Below are positions 33,020-42,969 of a DNA stretch of 64,000 nt, piece after piece (positions within the stretch are counted from its first letter, which is position 1; every line of letters starts with the position of its first letter). Made by a program: the position numbers and the translations under genes. The DNA is taken from positions 2,604,001 through 2,668,000 of the forward strand of contig OZ004582.1 in the NCBI GenBank assembly GCA_963924555.1. Reading direction: 5' to 3'. Below the pieces are notes generated by a model, which saw only the letters and a program-made list of their open reading frames with translations, searched no databases and was not told the origin of the DNA. This DNA is from Crambe crambe. Its lineage: Eukaryota > Porifera > Demospongiae > Poecilosclerida > Crambeidae.

Positions 33020-33620
33020 ATCAATTTCCTGCCAATTAAAATAATTATCGTCTTTGATCTGCAATAAAATTTTAATATTAAATTCTCAATCAACCTGACA
33101 ATCAAATTCGGTGTGGGAGTCTATGCTCAACCCCTGTCACTGCAACTGAAATAAAATAAAGTACTATCTGCACAGTACCACACTCGTAGGTAATGACACA
33201 AAAGTCTAAAGCTCTCCAAATTTGAAATATCCACAGTGCCACCCCGAAAGTGCTGGCACTAAAACGCTGGGTCTCTGAAACTGAAAGTCTGCCGAATGGC
33301 TAGGTCTCTGAAACTATAGCTACACAGCGCCACCCGTAGGTGCTGGCACTAACGCTAGATCTCTGTAACTGAAAGGTGGCTAAGTTCTTACTTGACTGGT
33401 TATCCGTTTCTCCCTACAGGCTGGTGTCTCCTGCAAGAAGTGTTGTTGCTCCTGTGGGCTGGTGTCTCCTCACAAGAACTGATCCTCCAGGCCTCTCCTA
33501 GAAGAAGCAGTGATACTCCAGCAGGTTTGTGTCCTCCGTACTGAAGTAGAAGTAGCTTTTACCGCTGCCACCATGTAGTGAATTTCCCTTCTACCCACCC
33601 ACAAAGTAAGTAGGCAAAAA
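33020..33620. repeat. Spacer with local duplications
   Basis: GTGCTGGCACTAA, with a GTCTCTGAAACTGAAAG-like word, occurs near 33250 and 33338 (about 90 bp apart). GGCTGGTGTCTCCT occurs near 33420 and 33459. These are short imperfect direct repeats just upstream of the gag-like frame. They could be parts of an LTR, but no second LTR copy was found. Confidence 0.45.
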
Positions 33621-33639
33621 GTTGTTCAAAAAAAAAATC

Positions 33640-33873
33640 AATACACTTGAACTGTTGTTTACTTACCAATCTGTATTGAGAAGTCTAGGTGAGTCACCAT
33701 CACTTGAATCACTCCAAATGGATGCACTCCTTCTGGCTCATCAGCACCTTCAAACTCAGAAGATGTTATATGAAAATGCTAGAGAGCTGTCACCTGAACT
33801 ACTTCCTAGTGAAGAGCTTGAGTCTAAAGTGCTTTCTCCAGAACTAATTTATAGCATAATTATGGCCAAATGA
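33640..33873 (+). CDS. Small hypothetical protein or exon
   Basis: The frame has LESLQMDALLLAHQHLQTQK and ELSPELLPSEELESKVLS, a leucine- and glutamate-rich helical composition, and stops at 33871-33873. It is open from before 33640, and a donor-like GGTGAG lies inside it at 33690. The family is unknown and no neighbour helps. It may be a chance frame. Confidence 0.25.
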   Translation, partial: NTLELLFTYQSVLRSLGESPSLESLQMDALLLAHQHLQTQKMLYENARELSPELLPSEELESKVLSPELIYSIIMAK

Positions 33874-34289
33874 ATCCCTACATCTGCGTCATCGTTAAAC
33901 CCCGCCCACAACAGGAAGTAAATGTCTAATGTCGATTTCTAGCTGAAAAGAATGATGTTTTGTGGGTGTTATGCTGTAGTGTGAATTAAAATTATAATAT
34001 ATTTAGTTTATAGACTACCTTGAAAGGGTTTTGGTGATATTAAAAAAAAATTTTTTTTCCATTCAACCTACCCTTTAACTAGTGACTTACCCACAACTTA
34101 CCCTGCTAGCAGAGAGCGCACGAGTACCACAATAGTTCGTCTCTGATCTTTCGCGACACGCCCAAATCAATGAATGACGTTCATTAATCATGTGATGGAT
34201 GTCAGTGACATCATAGGTCAAAGGTTATTGCATTTATCGTGCCGCGCGGTAATCTTGAACTGGGCCAGTCCTTAATTGTGAGCAGAGTG

Positions 34290-34970
34290 TCCTATTTATG
34301 GTCTTCAATTTTGTGATAATGATGAGGTTTGGATTTGTGAAGCCTGGTTGGATGCTCAATGTATCAAAAACTTTTCCCTGTTCCACAGTGTTGGTCCCAC
34401 ATATCCATTTCAGCGATAGTTTACCACTTTTATGCAAGGTATATCTATATGTTACGATATGTTACGATGAAATAGTCATAATTAGATGTCCCTACTGATA
34501 GATGAAGAAAGATGGGGATCCAAACTTGAGTGGTACTAAGCTGGCATGTCCTTGGAATGGATATAGAAGGTAATATTCCACTATGTTTAGTTAAGTATGT
34601 ACTTATATGTCTGTCTTGTCCATAGGAGCTCATAGGGCCTTGCCAGATGTGATGGCAATGGAGAGGATACTGACACACGCATCACTGGCCAGCTGTCTTG
34701 CAGAACTACCTATTAGATCTGCAAATACCCAGAGGAGATTGTGGGAAAAGCAGAAACGCCTCTTCCCCCATCAGATCCCTGGGTAAACCCAATCAAGCCA
34801 AGAGACTTGATTCTCTTGGTTTTGCGTGTCAAGATTTGGTCCAGCTTTACTCCAACTCCAAGGTCAAGGAGGATTTCATTACCACGCTGAAGAAGAGGGG
34901 GGGTCAATAGCAAGCCACTACGAGAAAAGCTAGCTAAGCTACTTCAGTCTCGAGCACACCATTAGTTTCC
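34290..34970 (+). pseudogene. DEDD-type 3'-5' exonuclease-like, copy 1
   Basis: Three exons are visible: one ending at 34438 (IHFSDSLPLL), one at 34502-34569 (LSGTKL), and one from 34626 (GAHRALPDVMAMERILTHAS). The words FSDSLPLL and AHRALPDV resemble the Exo II and Exo III motifs of TREX/DnaQ-type nucleases, where the histidine and last aspartate act in catalysis. The tail has QAKRLDSLGFACQDLVQLYS and KPLREKLAKLLQ. Frameshifts lie near 34785 and in a G-run near 34896-34902; skipping one G restores the tail. The first exonuclease motif was not found. A second, inverted copy is at 37.3 kb. The family call is from motif memory. Confidence 0.55.
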
Positions 34971-34974
34971 ATCC

Positions 34975-36280
34975 GGATCCCACCATCCAGCAGTATCTCC
35001 ATCCCTTCTACGAAAGGAAAACCAGCTCTTCTCTGAGCCACCACCAAACGAAAGATCGATCCCTGCATGTGAGACTTAGATCTAGTATGCATGCGCGCAC
35101 AATTAGTTGGGGGCGGGGTTACATGATATTATAGTGCGAATGGGGCCAGATTGTTCAACTCACTTCAACTCTGGAACGAAGTATAGGACTGGGCCCATAT
35201 GTGGCATGCAGCCACTATCAGATTAGGTAATGATAATAACATTGAGTTTTTTTTTGTGCTGCCCCCCCAATCGTCGTGGCAGGTGAGCCCACATGGGTAA
35301 ATAGAAAAGTAAAATGTAAATCAACAAAATCTAAACGTTGTGCTGGAGGCAAGTATAGGAAGCTGTGGAACGAAAATCTGCCATTAATTCCTGGCGGTGG
35401 CTGAAATGAAGTAACTTTAGTCTTGAAATCAGCCATAACTCCCTTTGTAATAGTCCATAATGCTTCATATTTAGTGAGTGTAGTAGCCCTGTAGTACTTC
35501 ATAGTCGGTCCAAGTCTAGAATCTCTGCTGCAAGTAGCTTGCAAGTTAGTTCTTCCTCAGTAGTACAATTGCGTGGGCGAAGTGTTACACCACCCTTAAT
35601 AGGAACAGAAGAACGAGTCCAATTCAAAGAGGCCAGGAGAAGCCAGCAAAAACCCACAGGAATGTAACACTGTACACAACAGAGTGGAATGTGATTTTTG
35701 TCATTTCCATAAGCTACATAGTTTGACTATAATTACTGTCTGAATGGTAAAGTAGCAGGGTTCAGAATTATTTCAACAATAATTATGTAGTAAGTACTTG
35801 TGTATGATAGACTCCCCTTGTGTGCTATTTTTATTTCTTATTATAGCATGGAAAGAACCCACAATTCTTAATAACTTGAGTTTTGATTGAACTTTGGATA
35901 AATTTTTCTGTACAGTACACACTGGACTTTTTGAGTACATCACAAATTTAATCCTTATGGATGCTCCCACAAAGTCTCATTTTTTAAACAGCAAAGTGAA
36001 TTGCATGGCTGTGACAGATTGAAGCATTTACATCTTGATGAGTAAATAGGTGAAGGACAGCAGGATTTTGTATCATCTTTTTTATTTATTCCACAGCTGC
36101 AATGAATTTGCAAAGACTTGTTTGGTGAACCAGAGCTTGGGGTTGTATTGTAGACCTTTAAAATAGCATCATAATGACTTAATTGTGCCTGATAGAGTAC
36201 AAAAATGCTGGCTTTACTTGTGATGATATCAGAACTTGTAAAATAAAGTGCCTTTTTTTGACAATTCTGAAGAAAATACT
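34975..36280. other. Spacer with one unassigned minus-strand frame
   Basis: The only sizeable frame is 35544-35218 on the minus strand (LTKYEALWTITKGVMADFKT), which has no recognised domain. It may belong to a MITE or be chance. The word GGGCGGGGTTACATG near 35106 looks like repeat DNA. No other structure was seen. Confidence 0.35.
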
Positions 36281-36281
36281 A

Positions 36282-36695
36282 TTACTGGTGCTTGAAGTGC
36301 TCCAACAAAAAAATCATCCTGCAAAAATTTTTTTTAAGCTTCAGCATTGTAATTATCCATATTACATCGTCAACGAAAAATGGTTGATACTTTGAACTAT
36401 TTTCAAGCAATTCTCGAACAAAAGCATTCCTTAGACACCTCACAAGGCCACTGAGCCCCTCCTCTTCTTTAAACCCTACGTTCTCCAGGCAGTTAGACCA
36501 AGGTAATATATTTGGAGGTTGACTGAGCTTTGGTTCATCAGCAGTTAACAATTTGAACAAATGTAATTGTTTAGATAGTTGATTAAGCTTCATAAATCCC
36601 AGTGATTTTGTTAATGCAAGTTTGGCAATACCATTCTTATAAAATTCAAGTGATGGTACTTCTTCAATGGAGTTATCTTTTCCCATTGATTTCAT
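36282..36695 (-). CDS. Hypothetical protein of 137 residues
   Basis: The frame starts MKSMGKDNSIEEVPSLE and reads GFMKLNQLSKQLHLFKLLTA, EPKLSQPPNILPWSNC and RCLRNAFVRELLENSSKYQP, then becomes less protein-like after about 36370. The composition is convincing for a helical protein, but I know no family. Acceptor-like AG sites lie before its start, so it may be an internal exon. It sits on the same strand as the exonuclease and other remnants downstream. Confidence 0.4.
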   Translation of the reverse strand: MKSMGKDNSIEEVPSLEFYKNGIAKLALTKSLGFMKLNQLSKQLHLFKLLTADEPKLSQPPNILPWSNCLENVGFKEEEGLSGLVRCLRNAFVRELLENSSKYQPFFVDDVIWIITMLKLKKNFCRMIFLLEHFKHQ

Positions 36696-36699
36696 TTAT

Positions 36700-37330
36700 A
36701 AGAAGATTAACCTGATCTGCTGCCTGTGATAAGCAAGAAGAACGCCGATGCGTGTACAATCCATTAATGATTTTAAGTGCCAGTGGTACCCATACCAGGT
36801 GGAATATCAGATAAGCAGCCTGATTTAAGGGTGCTCCATACCCTCGCCCACGCGTGGTTGCTAGGGAATTATAACTCCAGAGATAATTGGAATAGCAAAA
36901 TGAAACAAATGCCTAGTTGTACTACTATACACACCAAAAATGAAGAAAAAAAGATAATTATTGTAGCTGCTACAAGCGATTTTATTATTCTGTCAAGCAT
37001 CACTAGATCGCTTGACCGATTTTTGCTCTACAGTCTTCTTTCCCAGTACTCTACAACGTAACAGTGAGTTTTTTCTACTTTTCTATTTATTAGTGCCATA
37101 GCAGGCTATTTGGGGGATTCCGGACCAGATGCGGAAGAAATATTGGATACGTCACCTGATGGAAGCCACATGCAAAAATTGGGCACATTCTGACGACTGG
37201 TTCCAGAGGCTGTTTGGATCTAACTGCGCTTGGTGAATCTTTCGCATATTTGGTGGCTCTGAAAAGAGCCGGTGTAAAAGAGCTGCGTGGCTCTAAAAAG
37301 AGCCGTTGCTGAAGAGAAGACATGGTGGCT
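36700..37330. other. Spacer, no gene recognised
   Basis: Short frames only. GGCTCTGAAAAGAGCC and GGCTCTAAAAAGAGCC (near 37255 and 37290) are a pair of near-identical small palindromic words, possibly a duplicated hairpin. Nothing else can be supported. Confidence 0.35.
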
Positions 37331-37331
37331 G

Positions 37332-37990
37332 CTAGGTCTTGGAGCTCAGGACATTCCACAACTTCTTTGGTAGCACCTTGCTGTTAACGCCCTTGGTCTT
37401 CAAAGCCTTAGTGAAGTCGTCCTCGTCTTTACACGAAGAGCAAAGCCTCAACAGTCCAGTGTAGGTGAACCCAACAGAGTCTAGCTTCTCAGCCTGAGCA
37501 GAAATGATGCTAGACTTGCCCAAGGAGGTGATGAGGGAGATTTTCCGCTGGTATTTCATCTTCTGCTTGTCCCATAACTCAAGCTGCTGTCTGGAAGAGC
37601 GAGTAGGGAGATTGGAAAGACAGTCCTTCAACTACATCTGCCAGGGGCCTGTGGGCTCCTGTATAAAGAAAGTGTATAGTAGGTTGTCTGATAATAGTTC
37701 CTATTGCAATCTAACCTGGCAAGTCAGACCCAAGCACATGCTTGTAGAGGGCTTCCATTCCCAGCTTGGTGCCTTTGAGCCGTTCATTCCCACCTTTCTG
37801 CATCTGTATGGCATTGGTATAATGTAATGTGTTAATGTATTTTCTACCTCTTTCAGAAGGGGCAAAGTATCACTGAAGTGAATCCTATTCCCTTCCAAAA
37901 CAGAAATGTGGCCGGCGTTCAATCTCAGCCAAAAGAATCGGAAAATGTATGCTTCATGCGCATGCTTGATGATACAATAAGAAATAAGTA
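37332..37990 (-). pseudogene. DEDD-type 3'-5' exonuclease-like, copy 2
   Basis: Three exons splice cleanly on the minus strand: exon 1 down to 37848 (SVLEGNRIHFSDTLPLLKE), exon 2 37803-37716 (ERLKGTKLGMEALYKHVLG), exon 3 from 37658 (AHRPLADV). The introns are 44 bp (37804-37847) and 57 bp (37659-37715), both GT-AG and in phase. Exon 3 then changes frame after LADV and reads CLSNLPTRSSRQQLELWDKQ, QAEKLDSVGFTYTGLLRLCS and KTKGVNSKVLPKKLWNVLS to a stop at 37332. About eleven residues present in copy 1 after PDV are missing, so a small deletion causes the frameshift. Function would be exonucleolytic DNA or RNA trimming, if the family call is right. Confidence 0.55.
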
Positions 37991-38059
37991 CCTGGCATTT
38001 GATTGTCATATCTTTTGTAACTCCTTGTGCAGCAGGAAAAAACTTTTGAGTAGATGGCG

Positions 38060-38560
38060 TTCAAGGAAGAATCCTTGTCAGTGATCACCTCCTTGACAAT
38101 GAATCCTGCAGCCTAAACTTTCCTAATGAGCTCATCAAACATATCTCCCTCGGCTGCAGCAGAAGTGCCCAATTGTGTCCTGATCATGCACAGTGGTTTT
38201 GATAGTCTCTGGTTGCAGGACCACTCCCAACATGCACCTCAAGACCCTCAACAATTTTTTGCCACATTTTTTCTGAATATGAGGGTAGACCTATCATTCC
38301 ATCTAATTTCTCATAATCAGCAAATAAATGGCCATTTATCAAGAAAGATAGGACATGGTAGTGACGACTCCATGAACTGGTGGAATTGTGTACCTGGGGT
38401 TGGGGATCTCCAAGACAACGTTGTGAGATTGTACACTTGTGTACAATCATTGGCAATATGGACTTTGTCTCTGCTGGGATTCCTAGTTTCTCATTCAATC
38501 TCTCTAAACTTCATCAATGCACTTCTCCTTGGGGTCTTCTCTAGAGACAGAAGCTGTTAG
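38060..38560 (-). pseudogene. Possible DDE transposase remnant
   Basis: The minus strand has GLPSYSEKMWQKIVEGLEVH (about 38300-38235), then in another frame GTSAAAEGDMFDELIRKV (about 38175-38122) and AGFIVKEVITDKDSSLNAIY (about 38108-38049). The word ITDKDSS fits an acidic catalytic site in a transposase core of a type I recall from sponge Mutator-like proteins, but this rests on memory. Frames change twice. It follows the exonuclease-like copy 2 on the same strand, but no link is shown. Confidence 0.35.
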
Positions 38561-38823
38561 AGTCTGAGTATCTGGAAGAATCAATGCACATTATAATTTT
38601 TTTGATAATGATTATTTTTATTGTATTTATTTACCTCTCCTAAGATAACGTGCCAAAAACCACGAGGTTGATAATTTTGCGCGGGACACATTTTTGTACT
38701 AATCAATTGATTTTAACACGCGCTGGGCGTTGCTATACGGAGCACCCTTAACATGTCTATCTAGATATGACTTCTCTTTAAAGGATGATAATTTAGAAGA
38801 AATCGTCTCTTTAGAAGCAGTGT

Positions 38824-39300
38824 GTCTTAAAAACTAGCCTGAGATCTCTTGAACTGTGGATATTTTTTTGACATTGCTTTTGTGATTCTCTGGACGGCAT
38901 GAAAAAGGTATAATTTCATAGATCTTCTGTGCAGCTGCTCTGTCATTGAGGTCATGAAGTAGTCTAGTAATTTTGCTAAATGATATTCCTTTCGTGAGCT
39001 GCCAAGTAAGCAAGAATTTAATACCAAAAACAAGCTATCATACTGTGGAACCCAGATTCCATCTGGACTCAAATGACCAATATTCGTAGCAACTTTGAAG
39101 TGTGGTCAAAACCAATCGATTCAATGACTTCTAAGGAATGTAGGTTACGAAGATAAGAACTTTCTACTTCTAGAAAGGAAGACAAAAAGCATTTAGAAAT
39201 TATGTCGTCACTTGGGCTGATATGTTCCTTTCTGAACCAATCTCCAAGGTCAGCTTTTGTTCCAGTGTTAGTATTATGCAGAAGTTTGAAAGGAATCATT
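38824..39300 (-). pseudogene. Hypothetical gene remnant
   Basis: The upstream frame (39299-39072) has HISPSDDIISKCFLSSFLEV and LHSLEVIESIGFDH. The downstream frame (39110-38827) has KVATNIGHLSPDGIWVPQYD and LLDYFMTSMTEQLHRRSMK, ending KRSQASF and a stop. They overlap around IGFDH/FKVATN, so one frameshift there joins a protein of about 150 residues. No family was recognised. A decayed transposon protein is the default guess in this neighbourhood. Confidence 0.4.
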
Positions 39301-40445
39301 ATTGGCGATGGAAAACTTCAAAATGCGCTCATCATGTGCTATTAGTTTGTGTCCCTTCTTGCATAGATAGACTGCGCTGACCAATAATACTATGTCTTCC
39401 ATTGAGTGAAGCTTTTTTGGCTGCTTACTTGGTGACGAACCATCATTATAGGATGTAGAACATATCTCCTCCTTAGATCCGGAAGAAGCATCAGGTCCTA
39501 GATGATAATGGAATTGGAGGTGATACTGTTCCTACCTTCAACAAAACATGGCCAGTAGAGGCATATTTGATTCTTTACATCAACTTCTGGAACTCTACGC
39601 CGACAAGATTCATAATCGTTATAGCTAGTAGAATGCAATCCTGAATAATGACTTTAAAAGAATAATAATCAACCATAAAACAACAATGCACCATATTATT
39701 ATTCAAGATTGAGTTAAAGAATTATTATTCATGTGTCTTGGATGCTAAAATTTGTAGCTAAGACACATTATATGAAATCAGGAGTAGAAATTCCATCATA
39801 AATGTACATATTTAAGTATGTACATATTTAGACCTCATCAAGTTAAAAACTTGAGTGGTGCTAATAGAACAAAGCATTTACTTTGGACGTGAATTTAATT
39901 TTTTTCCTACACCTGATATAGCTATATACAACATTGTATCTCAGGGCTCACAATAACAGTCAGTCACATGACATTCGCCAGTAATGTTCTTCATTTGCCT
40001 GGTCATTTTCTGCCTTTGTCTGACCAATTTTTATGTCTGGACAATAATGACCTTTACAACTGATACACCTAGCACGACCTTTACAACGGATACACTTAGC
40101 ACGACCATTACAACTTAGTACAATCTTTACAACTGATACACCTAGTATACTGTACTCATTGTGGTTAGCCTTCTAGTCTCTTTCTCTCCCATCCCTACTA
40201 GCCTAGTAGCTGCTAGCAATACAGAGCGAATGGCTTAGCCAGATATACTTTACCTTGCTCAGAGCCATACCAGTTTTTTAGCACCCTGCTAGACCTGATT
40301 TGCACAACAATAAACACCATTTTGCCGCCTTTTCACACTCAGCTGCAACAACCATTCAAAAAAACCGGGTGAGCCATCAATGCGGTAGTTAAAAATTGAT
40401 GCAGGCGGGGATGAGGAACTAATAATTAATTTTAAGTGGCCTTAG
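39300..40445. other. Spacer with a short tandem word
   Basis: No gene is seen. CGACCTTTACAAC(T/G)GATACAC recurs near 40048, 40074 and, less perfectly, near 40102-40142, a small tandem repeat of about 26-29 bp (ACGACC, TTTACAACTGATACACCTAG). Confidence 0.45.
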
Positions 40446-40448
40446 CGT

Positions 40449-40516
40449 TTAAATTTTTTAGAGAAAAAGCTGAATAAGCAACGTGAACATCATTTCCAGC
40501 CACGCCCGTAGACTAT
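40449..40516. repeat. Dispersed repeat, inverse copy at 51.0 kb
   Basis: AGAGAAAAAGCTGAATAAGC, then TGAACATCATTTCCAGCCAC and GCCCGTAGACTAT, are the reverse complement of 51018-51086. Only a few mismatches were seen over about 68 bp. The downstream words TTTTCCGTGCACGAAG and ATGGCTGACT recur with changes near 48622, so a larger repeat family may be involved. Confidence 0.75.
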
Positions 40517-40869
40517 CAAATTGATAAGCTGGTGATTTTCAGCTGCTGGATTTTCCGTGCACGAAGGTTACATGGCTGACTAGCTAACTTTAGTGCTTCA
40601 TTTGAAGCCTTTCTACTTAGTCTAAGTTCAAAACTTGGTCAGAAGTTTGTTCAATAAAAATTGAAACATCCACATTATACCCACGTGCACACGTGGCCCC
40701 TTTGCAGCTGAATTTTTTCTTTTGATGGCTAGAACATCTGGTTCCAGAGTTTACTAGTCTTTCTTCTCTTTACCACAGGAGTGGCAGCTACATGTTCTGG
40801 GGCAATGTGAAGTATGTGCTCCTTCGCGGAGTTGTGCCACCTCGTCTGGTAAGTGTGCCCAAGAGAATT

Positions 40870-41110
40870 AAAAATGAGCATGAAATGCTTTCAATTCCCA
40901 AATCCCACATGTTCCTCAATCAAGGCATTTTAGGGAGTACAGTGGCATGTGGGAAGTGCTGCCTGTAGTTTGCCATGAATTTCTTGATGTGTTCAGCTGT
41001 TAGAAAGGCATAAGCGTTGTGTGCTAATGTAAATAAGTTATATACACCTACCAAGCTCAGTGATCTTGCTATCTGTGACATAGTTGCTATCGTATATTCT
41101 GTGGCAGTTG
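40870..41110 (-). pseudogene. Fragment of an unnamed transposon-associated protein
   Basis: The frame reads SLSLVGVYNLFTLAHNAYAF, FMANYRQHFPHATVLPKM and, after a frameshift, LIEEHVGFG. The words YRxxFPxxxxxPKxHxxEEH recall C-terminal regions of large sponge and cnidarian transposon proteins that end in a GEQGAESIH motif, which is not preserved here. Family naming is uncertain. Confidence 0.4.
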
Positions 41111-41294
41111 GCAAATAAGTGGAATCACATGGTGTCGATGTTTTTGTAACGAGAATGTGCGAGGCAGAGCTGATAACCAGCTAACAATGGTGGGCATGAT
41201 ATAAAGATGAAGGGGTGTGTATATACAATGACATAATAATAATAGTAACATTGACACTATCATAGTAGTATGAGCGCAAAAAATTCCTTCTGAG

Positions 41295-41497
41295 TAAAAA
41301 GGTTAAGTAGGGATGGCCTAAAATCTAGCTGGGCTGTATAATGTACTGCAGCCTCATATGAAAACAATCCCTACTTTTATAACGGCCCATAGCTAGCTGT
41401 AGGCAGTGGATGTAAATGTAGGGATTGTTTTCATATGAGGCTGCAGTACATTATACAGCCCAGCTAGATTTTAGGCCATCCCTACTTAACCTTTTTA
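41295..41497. repeat. Perfect 80-nt inverted repeat, 43-nt loop
   Basis: Left arm 41295-41374 and right arm 41418-41497 are exact reverse complements by direct reading (80 of 80). The outer ends are TAAAAAGGTTAAGTAGGGAT and its inverse; the inner ends are ACAATCCCTAC and its inverse. The element begins and ends with TA, so it may be a foldback MITE with a TA target site, as Tc1/mariner-related MITEs have. The words AAGTAGGGATGGC at its end recur at 41658-41671. A long perfect RNA hairpin would form if transcribed. Confidence 0.9.
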
Positions 41498-41635
41498 TTT
41501 AGGCACAAACAGTCTCTGGAAGAATTTATTTAGTTTTTCCTATTATTTTTTAATATAAAACTTTACAACAACAGCAATGTAAATGACATGTACATGGCAT
41601 GGTGAAGTGAGCTGACTACACTACAGCCAAGTATC

Positions 41636-41657
41636 AGAGAGTGCGGTAGCACTCTCT
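41636..41657. repeat. Small hairpin AGAGAGTGC-GGTA-GCACTCTCT
   Basis: A nine-base perfect inverted repeat has a four-base loop and is followed directly by AAGTAGGGATGGC, the word that also opens the large hairpin at 41.3 kb. The two are probably ends of related MITEs. Confidence 0.75.
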
Positions 41658-42352
41658 AAGTAGGGATGGCAGGTCAAATGTATAATAATCTAAAATTCAT
41701 TCGATAACATAACAAAAAAATATTTCAAAAATTGACTTTTGTTCTAGTTTTTCGACATAATAATCAGATCGGCGTACTGACTAACTGGCTATAGTTGTCA
41801 CAATTATAACATGGCGATCAGATGGAGCGGTACTTAGAGGCTGATCTTTTGCTATTAGTTTTCACTAAGGTTATACTTTACAATTCAGTGGTATAGATGC
41901 ACTAGCTACTTTTCATCCGCCATTTTGAAGCCTGTGTGTGCAATGCGCGCGCGTGCAACGTACATACGAGCACGTGCACGTGCTAGCTTCTTTAGAAGTG
42001 CAGCTGCTTTTAAAGTGCAATCCTTCATCAAAAAATTAAGTAACAGTCACTCTTCTGAGACACACGGTCAAGGTCTTCAGCTGTTTGTTCAACAAGGTAT
42101 GTTATACTCACTCTTTCCTTTGTTTGACTCCTGAGTCCAGTGCTTCTTTTCTTTTTATAATCAGCTGCTTGCGACTTTGGAACTGTTTCCTTACAATTCC
42201 AGTGCTCTGCAGCTATTTGTACAAAGGTGTGTTTACTACTCTGATAAAGCAAAAGCTGTTGTGAGGGAATATAGGTAAGAAATGCCAGGAAAATTTTAAA
42301 CTGGGCAAGAAAGTATTATGCTGAGCATCGTGCACGTATTGGAAGCGGCGCT

Positions 42353-42900
42353 ATGAACTTACTGAACCTAATAACCAAAAAATTAATAACCAATAATCAT
42401 GCGTCTAAACAAATGCTGCAGTCCTTTAAAGATAACCACACAAAAATTGCCCTCGAAATGCCTGCAGCAACCTTGAGAAGAGCTGCAATCTCTATAGCAG
42501 CTACAAGGTTGGTGAACAAGGTGCTGCAGGTACGAAGGCATCTAGCTGGCTCCTTGTTAAAAGCTTAATAAAATAAATATATCTGCTGAGATTGTGGGTG
42601 AGGAGGGTTCACACTGTGCTCACAGTGAACCTTATTATTGCGATACTTCCTATATCCATGGTGATACACCAAGTGTAATCTGTGTGGAAGTAAACAAAAA
42701 TGTAATCACCAATAGTCAATCCTCTAGACAAATGCTGCAGTCCTTTAAAGATCAGTGTGAAAATATAGCTCTTAAAATGACTGCAGCAACCTCTAGAAGA
42801 GTTTCATCCTCTATACCAGCTACAAGGTTGGTGAATAAGGTGCTGCAGATACAAAGGGATCTAGCTGGCACCTTATTAAAGGTTATAGTAAAAACCAAAA
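42353..42900 (+). repeat. Duplicated coding block before the Helitron
   Basis: Two units read nearly the same protein. Unit 1 (42411-42565) has KQMLQSFKDNHTKIALEM and AATRLVNKVLQVRRHLAGSL. Unit 2 (42728-42885) has RQMLQSFKDQCENIALKM and PATRLVNKVLQIQRDLAGTL. The spacing is about 318 bp. The composition (repeated ATRxxxKVL helices) fits the N-terminal repeat region that precedes DUF6570 in sponge Helitron proteins, so this is probably the front of the gene that follows, broken by stops. Confidence 0.6.
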
Positions 42901-42969
42901 TGATTTAGGTCAGGGTTCACATTGTGCGAATATTGTCCCAGCAAATGAGCCTGATAGTAACATAAATAT

